Source of the DNA: Fratercula arctica
Taxonomy: Eukaryota; Chordata; Aves; Charadriiformes; Alcidae
Direction of reading: 5' to 3'
Length of the DNA: 64,000 nt
NCBI GenBank assembly: GCA_947846985.1
Contig: CANTUZ010000004.1
Location: 9,166,927-9,230,926 of the forward strand
In this document: one piece after another, positions 11,801-26,175 of the stretch
How the letters are laid out: every line of letters starts with the position of its first letter
Position numbering within the stretch: position 1 is the stretch's first letter
Program-made: the position numbers and the translations under genes
Notes under the pieces: generated by a model
The model's input: only the letters and a program-made list of their open reading frames with translations
What the model was told of the DNA's origin: nothing
Database searches by the model: none

Positions 11801-14800
11801 TACCCCCCACTCCCCCGACACTCTCCAGCTTTAATACTTTTTTGAATGAGATATGTTCAAGACGTAGTAGGCAGATACTCTGCTCTAGAGCTGAAGAGGG
11901 AGTTGTGACTCTGAAAGCAGGATATTATTTACTGTGCGTTCCCATTTCTGGGAGTAGCCTGACTTTAATGGCTGGTACATAGGAGGCTGGACTGAAAAAG
12001 GGTGTGGTCAAAGGTCTATTACTTTCCCCTGAAGTAAGAGAGAAGGGAACAGAAAAGACTTAGAAGGCAGAGGCATAAGGAGTAATAATGATGATAATGG
12101 GGCTTTCAGGGATGTTCTTACTTTTGTCTTTTTTTTTTTTTTTTTTTACCAGACACTGCACCATTTATCTACGCTAGAGTTTTTTTCCAGACTCAGAATA
12201 GCCTGAGCTCAGAGTAGACGAAAGAAGAGAGACCATGCTGTGTATTAAGGAAGTTGAAGTCCCTACAAATGATCTTACAGAATGAGAAGTAATGCGATTA
12301 AACAGGTACAGGCAAATCTAAACATAAGCTAGGAGATATAAATTAAATGTAGTGAAAGAGACACTGTGTTAATCTAGCACTTATATTTAGGAGTACCCTT
12401 TTTAATAGCTGGCACTGAGCAGCATTATGTAAACATGTCTTTTCTGAAGAGGCAACTGTGCTAGCAGTAGTCATGCAAGTAGTATGAAACAAAGGAGGTT
12501 CTTAACACTACAGAAGTGACTGGTAACTCTGCACTCCAGGTTGCTACTGGAAGCTTGAGGATATTGTCTCTAACTACTGTCAAAACAGCCAATTGTGAAT
12601 TTCAATATTTCCACTTCAGTTTAGGAGTAGCTGATTTACTGAGAGGCTGGGGCTCAGGCAACATATATTCCATTCGTGACTACTTAGATGTGAATATGAA
12701 GCACAAATGCATAGGTCTTCTGTATGTATTATAAATAATTTTTTGGGGAAAACAGATTATGTTACTTTGTACTTTGGAATTGTTTCTCTTGTTAAATGTT
12801 TGAAACTTCACATGAAAGCAGTTCAGTTCTTGAATTCTGTTTTGTAATGGATTTTTTTTTTTATTACATAAGTATCAGATTATTATTTAAGTGCAGTTAA
12901 GGTAGAAAAAACACCTTTGCAATATCTGTGAGAAGAGAATGATTCTAGGCAGTGCAGCTTGTCCAGTGCATTAACAGTACTTGGATTTAAAATATTTGCC
13001 CCTTCACTAATTATTTCTATGCAAATCATTAGACTTTCTGGAATACAATGGGAGGAGAATTGCGAAGAACTTTTGAAAAATGCAGCCTCGTTGATCCTTT
13101 CAAAAATGACTGGGAAATAGTTTAGAATGATCTTGAATCTCTAAAGAAGGTTACTTGTATTCAGTTAGTTAGCAACCTAGAGGGCATCTGAAATGCTTTG
13201 GTGTAAAATATGCGGAGTTGCATGATAGTGAAACAAAATATTGATAGAGAAGTATTGCTGTCTCATTTAATTGTGTGTAATCTTGGAGCGGGGACAAGAG
13301 GATGAGACATGAGTAAAACATCTATGAAAAACACATTTCAGGACTTAGATATCAGCCTTCAAATATTGTAGTAAGGTAGCTGTAAAAATATTCCTAAGGA
13401 AGCATGTATTGGGGGAAAAAATGGACTACGCTAATATATCACTAACAATTAAGGATCTCTAGCATTACTGTTCAGTCATAGAATTGCACATAGAGTTAGA
13501 AATTCAGTACAGTTGTGGAGAAGTGTAATACCTAGAACAGTTTTGAGGAATAAAAAGTATAGCAATAAATCACTTGTCAGTGTGGATAATAGAATACTGC
13601 ATCATTTTCTATCAGCTAAAGTAAAGGTTATACACAATGTTTACTCTGACAGTATGGTCTTACTGGAATATTCAGCATCGACTTCCATTGTTGCTGAGGG
13701 CCAGGATGCCTGGGAGTAAGTGGGTAAGTGATCTTTAGTGCATTCTTCTGCGTGATTGTTTTTCTCTGCTGCCCCTTTCCTGCTGTCTGTTGTGTCTATT
13801 GCTTGTGCTGCAAGAGGTGAGTTGAGAGAAATGGGGAATGGCCAGCACCTACATTTTAGCCTTTGCTGTACCAGCCTTTCTAACTCATACTGGGGAGGGT
13901 GGACATGGGGAGGGGGTGGGAATTGGGAAGAACTAACCTATTGCTGATAAAGGTCTTGAGACAAAAGGTAGCATGGAAATAATTATCATTATTTTAAAGG
14001 TTTTGCCTTCAGCTACCCCTGAGGCACAGCAATTATGAACTGCCCAATTTATTATTTACAACCTGCTTTTCTAATTGAAATATTTTACCTTTTCCTGTAG
14101 TTGTTATAATTTCTGAAAAAGATGCCGCGGTATTTAGTAGCAGTAGTGATAGCAACATTTGAAAGACAATGATTATTGAACTAAGGGAAAAATTACTTTC
14201 CTTGAAAAAATAAAATGTTGACTGTAAATATTATTCAAAGTGTTCTGAATAAAGAAAGTGTGGTAAATGAATAGCTTGTTTTGCTTTGAATAGTAAGATG
14301 TTAAAAGTCACAAATATTTACATTTGAAGAGAAGCATTAAGGTACTTCAATATCTTCACAACTAATGGGCTGTAACCAGAAACACTATTTTAAAGTAGCC
14401 TTTATAAGTATTATTTTTCTGCCATGAAATTGCACAGAAGGTGGGAACGTTATAGATTAAAAGTAAATTGCAGGAGACAGTTGAGACTAGACATTGCCAC
14501 CATTATATTGAGTGGTATTTTATGCTAAATTAGTTTAAATGGGACTGTCTTGGGACTCTCATCTCAATAAGATTCAGCCTGAAATAGGAGTCACACTATG
14601 CCCACAGTAGTCACTAATTAAATCTTTTCCTTTGTGGCCTGTCTTGATCAGGATTTTTTCTTGTGTTCTTTGATGTCATGAATTTTCTGCCTATGTTCAG
14701 AGAATATAGGGAATCTGACCCCTTTGCTGTTGTCGGGAGAAATTATAAATTAGAGCTTCTTGATTTTTTTGTAGTTGTGGTAATCTCATGAAGACTATTA

Positions 14801-17800
14801 ATACAGCAAGGCTAAGGAAGTATTAAATCCTCCTTTTAGCATGATGCAATAAACTTTCCACTCAACCTCATGTGATGAGGAAGAGGCTTAATTCTGTCTG
14901 GTTTAAATGTGTCAGATATTGTGATTCATTCTTCACACTGGAGACTTGAACTCTTTCTCCCATCTATATTAACTGTCACAACAGCAGTGTAAACTATTAA
15001 AAAAAAAAAGTTTGCATTTTTGTATTTTAAAAAATGAGACAAGGCTTAGCTGAAAAGAAGACATTGATGATACGGCGTGGTGAGTGGAGTGTATAAACAC
15101 TTGTTACCCTTTAATCAAGATGGCAAAAGCAGCTTGATATACTTACAGTATTTAATTTTCTCTTGCTCTTTGAGACATGGACACTCATCTCATGGTGTGT
15201 TCGCTTTGAGTAGTTCATTGCATCTGCGTTGTGGGGCCTCTGCTAATATTATCTCCCTCCTGGATATGCAAGTGAAAGCATAAGAAAGCATTTAAATCAA
15301 TGAAGCTAACAAATAAACAGCATGTGGCTGATGCATGACCTGTCAGTTAGAAAATACAGTGTGTAGGTCACATTGATGGCTTCTGGTGAAGAACCATACT
15401 GAATATTGACAGCGGAAGTCTGTATGTGATGAACATCTGATTGGGATTATGTTTTCATGGAACAAGTTAACAATAGTGAGAAAAATATGATCCAGCTTTC
15501 TACTATGAAAAAAACTATATTATAAAAGTAATGTAGTTAATAATGTGTTCTAGAAACATGTTTTAAAACTTAATTTCAGATATACAGGCTATATGAGTCT
15601 TTTATTTCTGTTCTATATAAGAAAGAAGTTGGTGCGAGTAACAGAAAATTATCTCTTCTTGGGAATTCTCAGTTTATTTACAATTTTCATTTTAATTTCT
15701 AGCTTTCCTTGGATTACAGACATTTTAAAATGTAAATTCTAGGATTTACAGAGCATGTAAAAAGCAAACAAAGAAGCTGGAGGAAAATGATCCAAAAAAT
15801 CCTTATTACTACTTGAATGATTGAGTTTCTTTTAGCAGACACTTACATCCTTGTCCAAATAATAACCACAATTATGCCATATTTATGAAGTGGTGATGTG
15901 CTGTGAATTACCACAGGTGTCCCTTTTGAACAAAATAAATTAATGTTAAATTTTAGTTCTTCAGGATGGCTAGTATCAAAAGAAGAGAGTGCGTGTTACA
16001 ATGTCTTTTCAAAGGGATTTTCAGGAAATGATCATGTTAGTCCAAGGTCCCAGACTAGTTGACGATTTCAATTCAGGCTACTGTGGATGAATTTTCCAGG
16101 CAGCTGAGTCTTTACTCTGAGTTCAATGCTTTTATTTTGGTATAATTTATTTATTAGTTCTGAAGTATTCCGAAATATTGACATATAATGCACTGTTTTC
16201 TGGATTGTGGGTCAAATTTTAACAAGTTACATGCAAACATTATACATTCTTGTCTTCCTCTTAAACTACTCAAACTATAAAGAAATATTACATTTCCTCT
16301 GTACAAATTAGTAAATACTTCAAATTCTGATCAGATGGAAAAGCAAGTGAATTCTGTCTAAAATAGAGGCAAAGTAATCGAGCCTTTTGAATTCCAAAAG
16401 GTAAGCATAGTTCAGTATTGTTGTAAACAGAGTGAGCACCTATTCTATGCATTTTTATGGCTCTGATACGTTTGTAATGATCTCAGTGCAGGCAATCAAT
16501 GAAAGTCATATTACTATTCTTTCCACTTTTTCTGGCAAGATCATTGCCAAGTGATTTTTAGAGGAACCTGGTGAACACAGACTTCATCTTTAGCAACCTA
16601 AGTCTTTATTTAAAGAACTGCAAGAATAAAAACAAAAATGGAGCCAAATAACTTACCCTGTATACATAATTTTGAATGTTTTTTGGCAAAGCACTTCATC
16701 TACAACATGGAAGGATGTTTGTATGTGTTTGTGTTGCAGCTTGCCATCTATGTGATTTGTACAGAAACACTTGCCAGCAGGATAAACTTTGCAAACATCT
16801 AATAAATTAAAGACCTTGCTCAAATGTCACTAAACTTCTTTTGTGGCTTCTATGATATGTAGTACCTATGCTGATCTTCTGTAAAGAGAAAGAGTGTGGC
16901 AACACCTAATCCAGTGGTATAGGCTTATTTCTGCCATGGTGTGTGATACGTTCATTTGCCCGTTGTTACAGTTAATCAGGGACTGAAAAATCTGGAGCAT
17001 AGCTTCTAGACAATGGAATTAGGCTGCATCTTACGCTTTTGAGATAGGAAGATTCATAATAAAAATGGAAGTCCTAGTAGGATACAAACTAGTTTTCGCA
17101 AAGTCTTACTTTTTAATAAAAACTAATTCTAGTAGCATCTCTTTGATAAGCTTTCCTTCACTGTTGTAAATTATGAGTTCAAGGTCTTACATTTTTGGAG
17201 ATAGCAAAAAAAGTATATGGTATGTATACAACTGGAACATACTGTTAGTCTTAGCAATTTCTGAATCCTTTTGAAAGGATGATAATGAGGTATGAGGATT
17301 TAATAAGTATTATGTCATAGCCAGTTAGGACACTGGCTTGGCACAGGTCAAATTCATTTAGCTAATGAAGGCTGCAGTATTGTGTGAATGGACCAAAAGG
17401 TGGTTAGGTGAACAAGGGACCGTTGAAAGTGAAGGTAGAAAAGGCAAGTGATACATTTTGGAAATGGCTTGATGTTCAGCTAGGGAGGTAAAGATCTCTT
17501 ACCAGTGTATTCTCAATGTGGGTGTAGCTTTGGGATTGTGACCAAGTGAATGTGCATGCTATGCAGTCAAGAGAGTAAAGTACAGTACAGAATTAATATA
17601 TTGATATAGTGTCAGGAAATATCCAAAGGAAGGTAACAGAAAAGATGAGAGGGACGAAAAGATTTATATATGAGGAAAAAAATTACTGTTGTATTTGATT
17701 TATATTAAGTAGATATTACTAATGGTATAGCACCTTAAAAAATTTCACTCTAGTTTAATGTTAGTCTTAATTTTAGGACAAATTTTCTATGGTCCCTTCT

Positions 17801-18229
17801 GTACAACTGTGCACTGTGAGACTTAACACCTCATTACAGTTTTTGGAAAAACGAATTCCTTAATGATACCTGGTGTTTCATCCACTTGAACTTGATCCTC
17901 TAATTAATAAAGGAGGAACAAAGATACTACTACTACTACGTTCTCATTCTAGAGAATTTTGAACCTTTTTCTCACTGCAGTTATTGTCTACTTCTAAGGG
18001 GCTAGCTGTGTGCCTTAAATGACTTAATGCAATTTAAAAAAAAAAAAGGGGGGCAAAAAAAAAAAGCCAACACTGTAAAAGATTTCCATTTAAGAACTGT
18101 CTGTTTACTCCTCCTGGAATTAGGTGGAACAGCAATCACAAAAGACTCCTTCGTAATGAATCTATGCCATAAATATCTTTTTATAGGGTTTCCTCTGTAA
18201 TTTAGCATTATGCTAAATAGGTGATTATT
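8867..18229. other. Unique AT-rich non-coding sequence, no gene seen
   Basis: Long stretch with no recognised repeat family or exon. Small features are an A13-type run near 11776-11789 and T19 at 12129-12147. There is a G-rich patch near 13890-13925 and a short (TAC)n near 17923-17939. Near 18036-18065 two A tracts flank a G6 run. Frames such as 9617-9961 (114 codons) show no family motif. Confidence 0.6.
12129..12147 (+). repeat. T19 homopolymer
   Basis: Uninterrupted run of about 19 T. It is not preceded on the minus strand by a recognisable retrotransposed message, so it is listed as a simple repeat and not as the tail of a processed pseudogene. Confidence 0.9.
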
Positions 18230-18760
18230 TTAAAGCACCATTTTACTTTTGTAACAAGCAGCCTGCAGCTTTTGCATCTGTAAGCCATCGTGACACCCAT
18301 GCTTGTGAATGGTGTCTGCAAACAGATTTTTGGTAGTTTATTTTTTTTTTAAGTGAAACTAAAGCTGTACTTACAATTTGAAATATTGCACCTCAGAGCA
18401 AACTTTCAGTTGATTACACGTCTTTTAAACTTCCAGTCTTATAACCGCAGTAACCTGGAGGTGGCAGCAAAGTACATGCAAGGAAAATAAAATGAACCCT
18501 AACGCATAAACAAGCAGGAGATTAATGATGCTATGCAGTACTGATGATGACTCTGACTAAATGCATCAGCCTCTTTTAGCTTAAAACGACACTGCAGGTA
18601 AATAGAGGGTTGATGTATTTATCTATTGTTTTTTAATTATATTGGGTTTCATCCAAATGCAAATAAATTCCTCCTTTTACATCTCCATTTTTAGCTGAAG
18701 ATGGAAGTTTGCATGTTCTTTCCCTTTCTTTTTCAGTATTATTACAAGCAACTAAGGCCA
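18230..18760. other. Candidate conserved non-coding element with regulatory texture
   Basis: Unique, repeat-free sequence with more balanced composition than its surroundings. It holds a CTCF-like site at 18454-18468, an octamer-like ATGCAAAT at about 18656-18663, several ATTA/TAAT homeodomain cores (18513-18520, 18635-18641), and repeated TGATGA/TGCATCAG motifs near 18540-18572. No open frame with coding features spans it. That it is conserved or an enhancer is inferred from motif density only; no cross-species alignment was possible. Confidence 0.3.
18454..18468 (+). promoter_or_regulatory. CTCF-like binding motif
   Basis: CCTGGAGGTGGCAGC fits most of the vertebrate CTCF core (general form CCNSNAGRKGGCRSY). 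The central AGGTGGCAGC is intact. It lies inside the candidate conserved block. Binding is not shown by sequence alone, because such matches also arise by chance. Confidence 0.4.
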
Positions 18761-21700
18761 AAAAGCCCTTTTGATTAAATTTTTTCAGTTTTGTGCACCA
18801 GTCCAACACAGTTCAAAACCTATCTTCACTAGTCTGCCTGTATTTTTCAAATAGCTTTTCTTAATCTGGAAATATACGCATTTCAATCCCTCTTGGTTTT
18901 CGTGTCTTCAGCATTCACAATGGTATGATTAACTGGCAAGGTGATTCATACTCTAATAACAGATTGCAAAGGACATCGTATTAGACATCCTAAGAGCCCT
19001 CCTTACTCCAAAGTATACATACAATAATGCCTCAGAGACGTGAGTTATGGCTGCTGTACCTTGAATAACAAGAACAGTGAGTGCTGGCAGAGACATTATT
19101 AAAATGAAAGAGAGAAAACTCCTGGCTGCCAAATTGCAACTGTTGGTTTCAATGTTAAACTTGTTTGTCAAAATACTATTGGGTGGAATCGATAAAAACT
19201 GCAGCCAGAATGTTCTACAGGTTAGCACTCTAATGCAGGAAAGTTCATTTTAGATCGATCTAAATGGGATTTTTTTTTTTTTTTAAAGAATGTAGTGTAA
19301 CCTTTTGCAAATGTGTAGCTGGCTTTGTTGGTTAAAAGAGAAGGCTTGGAGCACAGAGCCATTTATTCACAGACACAATGTAGGCAGTAATGGAACAATT
19401 TCTCTGCTCCCACTTTGCCTGTGCACCTAAATCCCAGCTTGCATGAAAGGCTTGAGGGGATCAAAAGATGTCATGCTCAAGAGAAATTTGGTGTTTGGCC
19501 TTTCTGAAAAAATATGTTTACTAAAGCTTTGCATGAAGTGTTTACTGGGAGAGGAAAAGAGGGGATGCATCTGACTAGCATGAGAAAACAAGATTTATGG
19601 TCTTGCTTCTCTCCTTTGACTTCAGTGGTGAGAGCGATGGGCAGCTGTAGCTGTCAACTGTGTGGAAGTAGTGCTAGTGGGGCCAGCACAGGTGTGAGTA
19701 AGAGAGAAGGGGTCTGTACCCTACAGCTGTGACACCTCTTGCTGGAGCTTCAGTTAAAACCTGTAAGGAAGCCTGAAGCAGAGTCCGTTCTTGGCAATGT
19801 AGGGATACAATGTCCTTTTCCTCCCAATAACAGGAATGTACCTGTCTCTATGATCTTTGAATTCATGACAAAGATGTATACTTCTTTTTTTTGACTTCTT
19901 TCTGAATTGAGCTGCTCATACTCCTAATTATGAGCTGCAAATAGCAATTGCGTATTTATTTAATTATTTGCGCTCCCTACTCTATTTCTTCTGTACCTGG
20001 TTTCCTTGTCGGGAGTGATGAATCAGACACTTTGTAAAAAGAATGATTGTTAGAGGTTAACAGGACTGTTAGAGCTAATACAATGAGCTAAGACAATGTT
20101 AAGCTATATGAGTTACGGTCTTCCTAGCAGTCTGTGTTTTGTATGGGTATTTATTTTGCTTGTGAATGACAATTTAGTGAAGCTAGAATTTAGCAGAAAG
20201 TTAGGAAGCAAGTAGAATGGCCTATCAATGACACAAGTAGAATGGCACATTGCTAATACATGCTGAAATGAGGATTGAAAATTCTTTGCAATTTATTTGC
20301 AGTTTTCAGAGACTTTGAAGCACTGATCTTCTGAACCTCAGGCCTGTCACATATGGAGCCATCTTAAAGGAAAATATAAAACTTACTGAAAATATTTTTA
20401 GTAATAGAGACCAAAATGAGAGTGGACAATCTTTATACCATTTTTACAATTTGTTCTCATTACAGTCTTAAGGCTATAATGCTGTCATGATATTCCTTGG
20501 ATAATGACCTCCTATTGGTGTACTCCAGCTGATGAAACCCATTTGTGTGCTTTTTATAAGACGTGCATTCAAATTTTCTCCACTTGTATTAAATCTCTTC
20601 TGATTGGGGCGATCATAATTTTCTGTGAGTGGGAAGAATCTGATCAAATCTCTGTTGTTGAGAGATATACTTTAAGAAGACGTGCTTATATTAAGGCTGT
20701 AATATGTTACTGCTCCCAATGCTCAGAGTCCACAGCTGGGAAAGGTGAAGGATGGAACTGTAGCTTCTGGCCAGAATAGTGGCTGATGGCAGAGCCCTGT
20801 TCTGGTCTGATGCTTAGCCTGGGTAACTCCCCTGTCTCCTGGCTTTCTAGTCTGTTTCAGGATCTAGGTTGTGACTACTTAGGTGAATCGGTTAAATGTG
20901 AAGAACTTACATGCCTTCAATATACAGGTATTATGCATTTCTAGTTATTCTTTATCTCATGCAAAAATGCTACTGCTGTGAGGATTGCCAGTGGTTAGAT
21001 GAAGCATATTCATGGATGTAAACCAACGGAAGATGAAACTAAGAATCAAGTAATACTGATGGACACAGTAAAGTATTTTGGGACATTTGCAGATTTGGTG
21101 TGACGTCCTTGGTAGAAGATGATAGCTATAGTTAATAAATTTGGGCTATAGCTTGCTGTCATGTAGCTGGATCCTTCAACCATGTTCTTGATGGACCACA
21201 GCTTGACTTTACTGCTCATTTTTCTTGTACTCCTTACCTGGTCTAGGCCAGTGCTATATGGGTATATCTTCAGTACTTAGGAGGTTCTACCCGGTTAAAA
21301 AACATTGCAACAGATCTCAGCAATACAAGCACTGAACTCAGATCTCTGATACCTTCCTGCAGAGTTTTTGATTGAGTTAAGTCTTGTTTCTTATCTTTAG
21401 TGGGTTCCATGGCATGAATGCAGGATAACTGAGTGATTGCTTAAGCCTTTGGGATAAGAGCACTGCTGGTATTTATGTAAAGGTAAAGGCTGCCTTTAAG
21501 GGAGACAGTTTCTGCAGTATTGGCTGAAGGTGGTGGAACGACTTGGATGTGACTTCTGCCTTCCCCCGTGGATAGTCACATTTCTTTGAACTTGCCTTCT
21601 TTTTTCAAGAAAGAGTTCTTGCATCTCTCTTCCGCTGCACGATCTCTTATGGCAGAAGTTTACAATGTGTTTCTTGTCTAGCCTTCAAAAGAGGGAAGGG

Positions 21701-24700
21701 GAAAATGACCAAATTTGTCTTAGATGTAAAGTCATGCCGTGGCAGGTATTAATAAACACAACTCAGAAGTAAGTGTTCAGCACACCAGGAATTTGATGCA
21801 GCATTTCTCTTTGTTACTAGTGGCTATTCATGTATTCTCTGCATTAATTCAGTTTTTTTTTTTTATTTGTTTAAAGGTAGAATTAATGGTAGATTTCAAC
21901 TTCAAATACTTTTAAATCCACTGAATTAACTCACATCTCTTAATATTTGAAGCAGACTTCTTTTGTGTTTTCTCCCCTTTGAAACGTTTTTAAACCTGCA
22001 TAAAATCACTTAATTTGTTCGCAACAGTACATCTCAGAATTATCTTAAACATTTCCAGGCTGGAATTTGAGATGCAACCCATGAAGTAACTTTGTTTCAC
22101 ATTTATCTGCGTACTATCAAGACCCTGGGACACTATTAACCTGCTGGTATAAACAGAGGTCTAGTCACGTCCGTGGAATTTCTCTCCTTGATGCTGACAC
22201 ATAATCTAATATTTCTATTCAACTCTAAGTAAATTTCATCAACGTGAAAAAAAATGTTTGGTGCAATTTAACTTAAGAAAAAGAAACCCCAAAGACTTTC
22301 AGGACCAAGTCAAATACTTTTAAAGGTTTTCCTGTCACTTCACTCTCAGGTAAATAAACAATCTGTCTGTCCTCAAATACAAGTGCCTAGGTTCTTCTAT
22401 AACATCACTCTCTAGCCATTACTTTTCCTTTTAAATTAGTAGATCTTCCAGATTGTTGTCAAAGACATGCTGGCACTACTTCACAAATCAGAAATAATGC
22501 ATCTCTGTTAGCGCAAGAAGCAAAAGTGATATTAACTTGATCCTAAAAACAGTAATCAGGGCAAAAGGATAAATAGTACTATGAAGTGTTTATGTAGGCT
22601 TTAATAGTATTGAAAATGAAATGAACCTAATCAGTGTGCTGAAATGGGATTTGCAGGATTCTCACAGGCATGCGGTATGGTCACCAGTTGCTTCTCCAGG
22701 TAATTTACAAGGCTGCCTGCTGTTTGATGAAGCACAGGTGCTAAGGCTGTCATGCAAGGCAATGACTTATTAGCTTTTTGTGGTACTATAGACCTCCTGT
22801 AACCAGCACTAAATCAAGTATACGTATACAGAAATAATGTTTTGCAATGATGACCCATGGAGACCCTTTAGCTGTTCTTGCCCTTTTACTATTGCTGGGT
22901 TTTTTTGTCATCTCTCATCATTATTTTGAAATCCATGAGATTCACTTTCTGTCTTAATTTCTCAACAATGAAGGTTGATTCACTATAGTTTTATTGCTAT
23001 TGATTTTCTGTTGATATGTCACACCATTAAGGAGTCTAAAGTAATATTGAGAAGGTGAGATACCCCAGGGCAAATGAGATCACTGAGAAATTCAGATGGC
23101 TGCAGCAAATCTTTTTCATTGTGCCAATCTCTGGTAGTCTGTACCATCTTTCTAAGCAATGCTGGCATGTGGTAAAAATATGTCTCAGCTCTAGTTTGGA
23201 ACATATTCTCTACAGAGCTTTTCTTCAAGGAAATTCACTCAAAGGTTTCATCCCCCAGTTTTCATGACAATGACTATCAATCAAAGTCACTGCTTCTTGA
23301 TTATCCGCGTACCCTTTGAATAGACTAGAGAAATCTTTAATTACTATTAAATGCTTGCCAAGCATAGACATAAGGTGGAAAAAAATCAGTCAGTCGAAGT
23401 GCAGGTCTAGTGTAGACACTGAATTATAATGAAAGGACACTTGAAAAAAGTAAATGAAATAAAATGAATTAGTTGGAAAAGCAGAGGGGGAAAAGAAGAT
23501 TTGACAGGAGAGCAGAGACTTTATTTTTATGGCCCTGTGTGCAAGCTCCTTTCCATGTTGTGATCTAATATCCCTGCCTGTAATTATGTTGATAACATCT
23601 TGGGAAGGGAGCGTATTAAAAGGATGTTTTTTATATTTCTTTATTTTGGGACTTTTTGGTTACCAACAAATGAACAAGGTTCTCAGCCTCTGCTCTTTGT
23701 TAGTGTTCTTTCCTCCTTTGTCTTCTCAGGTTGAAGTATCTTGGATTGGTTGTTTTGATAATGAGCTTGTGTAAGTGGGGCCAGACTGAGGCAAAAACTG
23801 GATTTAAACAAAAGTTTTCTCTAGCTTTGAAGAGCCCCCTAAGCTGATGTGCAGGTTTTGTGTGTTGGGTTTTTATTTATTTATTTGTTCGTTTTTAAAA
23901 GAAACTACAGAGTTACTCAGAAATAAAGGAAAACAGGTCAAGTCTAGTATTTAAGGTTCTTATTTACGTTGCCATATCTTCTCCAAGGCATGTACCGGGT
24001 CAGTGAGCCACCGGCATGATTGCAGATAAGATATGACCCAAAGATCAAACGAATAGATTCTGCTGATCTATTGCAGCCCAAGTTGTGGGGTCAGATTGGG
24101 TGACTTTGCCCTGTACTCACAGCTGGGAGCTCTTGGAGCCATGCTGTGGAGATGCAGGGAGTTGTTCGAGAGAGGGTCAGGTGAGATAATGGCCCCTATC
24201 AGCTAAGTGCATATTAATGTCATCTTGCTTTACAAGTAAAATAGATTTGCTACAGCTTTTATCCAATAAATTCATTGCTACAACACATCCCTACTCTGTA
24301 ACAGAGCTGGACTTTAGTGTCCTGCTTGAGAAAAGTTGATTTCCATCCTTTACCTCTTTCACTGCCCTGAGGAAGGCGTATGGGATAGATAGGGATTTTG
24401 GGTGTGCGCAACATTTCAGCCACAGTTGCATTTCATGTGCTGGTATTAGGATTCTTTACACCTGTTTTCTTTGTATTTTATGTGTCTTTAAACATGACTT
24501 TTAACTTAGACTGGATGGATAGATGCTCAAAAGACATGAAAAAACAAACACTAAATGAAGTTATAGAAAAAAAGGTGAACATGCACAATGATGTTTATTA
24601 AAAACAGAAATATATCATCTCCCCATTCATGGAGTGCTGCTGAGGTATGAACACTTACGAGTTACAAATAGGAGGTTGCTACTGAATACCACAAGGAACT

Positions 24701-26160
24701 AAGTTATACTTCTTGGTCGGAAAGAGACATCAAATGTAATGAGAGGCAACTGAAAGGTATTTGAGACTGCTCTTTTGCAGTTTGGAGTGAAACCAGATTT
24801 TGAATTGTAAGAGAACTCCATAAGCATAATTCACTGAAGTGAGAGGGTGATAAAAGACCTTTTGCTTTCTTTTTTCTAGGATAAATTATACTCAAATGTA
24901 CAGGAATGTTCTTTTCTAGTTGGAGAGTAAGTGGGCTTGTATAATAAACATTTCTGTAACGTTCAGCTACTTTAGCCCAGACAGCTCAATTAGGGCTATG
25001 CAGTAAAATACAACTTCTGTGCACCTTGTGAGTACTTAATGTGACTGAAAGCCTGTTAGCAAGAAATCTCATAGAAAATAGGTCCTGTCAAGTGTTTAAG
25101 GAAATTGAATTGGCATATATTTAACTCATAGGTCTGAAAAGCAAGAGATTTCTGGATGCTGAGTAATTTAATTATATTGTCATATTTGACTTCTCCTGCT
25201 AGAATCTCCTTTATTCATTATTTTTAATACATTAAGAGCTGTGCAAAAGGGGATGGAGGTTACTCTTGCAAGTGGACAAAAGTAGAAAATATAAAATTAA
25301 ACTTGACAACATTTTCCTCATTTCATAGTTATCCATAAAATCCAGTCTCCTCAGGTGAGTGATGGGCTAATGTTTTTCAGCCATGTGTTCTTTGAAAAAG
25401 AACACCTTTTCCTTCCTAAGGCTTTTTAAGGAGTGTTCCAATAATAGAGAAAAAATATTGTGTTACATTTGTATAGCATTTTATCTATACCAGAACTTAA
25501 TTATCTGTAGCATAGTTTTAATTAGTCATAACATATTCTTTGTTCTTCTGTAATGCACTGTTACCATTGTCCTACAATTAGGCCAAGAATTACTGGTTGG
25601 CTGTAGCCCCTACTCCGTGAATCTTGGTTCTTGTTTGCTTTCACTGAGTCGTGTACTACTTTGGACAAAGACAGTCTCCAAGAGAACTTTCTTGTCTTTA
25701 GTTATCTAAAAAAGCAGGTGTCTCACTTATTCAGTGGTGAACAGCTATGATACAGCAACTCTGTATCATAACATTTGTTTTGGGATGAGATGAACTGCCC
25801 TCTGGAGATGCCTGTTTCTCACTATTGACCCTAATAGAGCCCAGAGGGCTTGCTTAGCCTATTGGTATAACTTCAGGTAGTCAAAGTAAGAAAAATTCGA
25901 CCTTTGTGTTTACTTTCCATCATCAAAAACTCGAGGTTTGGTGTGGATAAATACGGTTAATGCTGAAGAGCTGCTTTCAGGAATAACCAAGGATTTGGCC
26001 CTTTATTTACAAAGTGGTTCAAAATAAGTGTCAAGTTGAATCTTTAAAAGAAAATAAATTACATCATACTACCCATCCTAGGAACAGCACACTGCCTAAT
26101 TCAGTTATTTTGCCTGGTGAAGATGGAGACAAGATTCACAAATTGGTACCAAATGCATGC
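18761..26160. other. Unique AT-rich non-coding sequence, no gene seen
   Basis: No gene or repeat family is recognised. Minor features are a T16 run near 19269-19284, a 13-bp direct repeat CAAGTAGAATGGC at 20209-20221 and 20234-20246, and a 10-bp perfect stem TATGATACAG/CTGTATCATA at 25746-25755 and 25761-25770. Frames of 90 codons or fewer (18953-19228, 20504-20779) show no recognisable domain. Confidence 0.6.
20209..20246. repeat. Short direct repeat, 13 bp x2, period 25
   Basis: CAAGTAGAATGGC occurs at 20209-20221 and again at 20234-20246. The intervening 12 bp are not repeated, so this is a small local duplication or replication-slippage product and not part of a known element. Confidence 0.8.
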
Positions 26161-26175
26161 CTACTAGGTGGCAGC
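26161..26175 (+). promoter_or_regulatory. CTCF-like binding motif
   Basis: CTACTAGGTGGCAGC matches the CTCF core at every position except the second C. The block ACTAGGTGGCAGC is a textbook form. Orientation is plus, the same as the other CTCF-like sites in the window. Occupancy is inference. Confidence 0.5.

Noticed and set aside
17400..17700. Possible further CR1 fragment (GAGAGGGACGAAAAG, GAGGAAAAAAATTACTG)
   Set aside because: Short resemblance to the CR1 3' coding end, but no translated motif could be found in any frame.
25746..25770. 10-bp perfect stem TATGATACAG/CTGTATCATA
   Set aside because: About one such stem is expected by chance in a sequence of this length.
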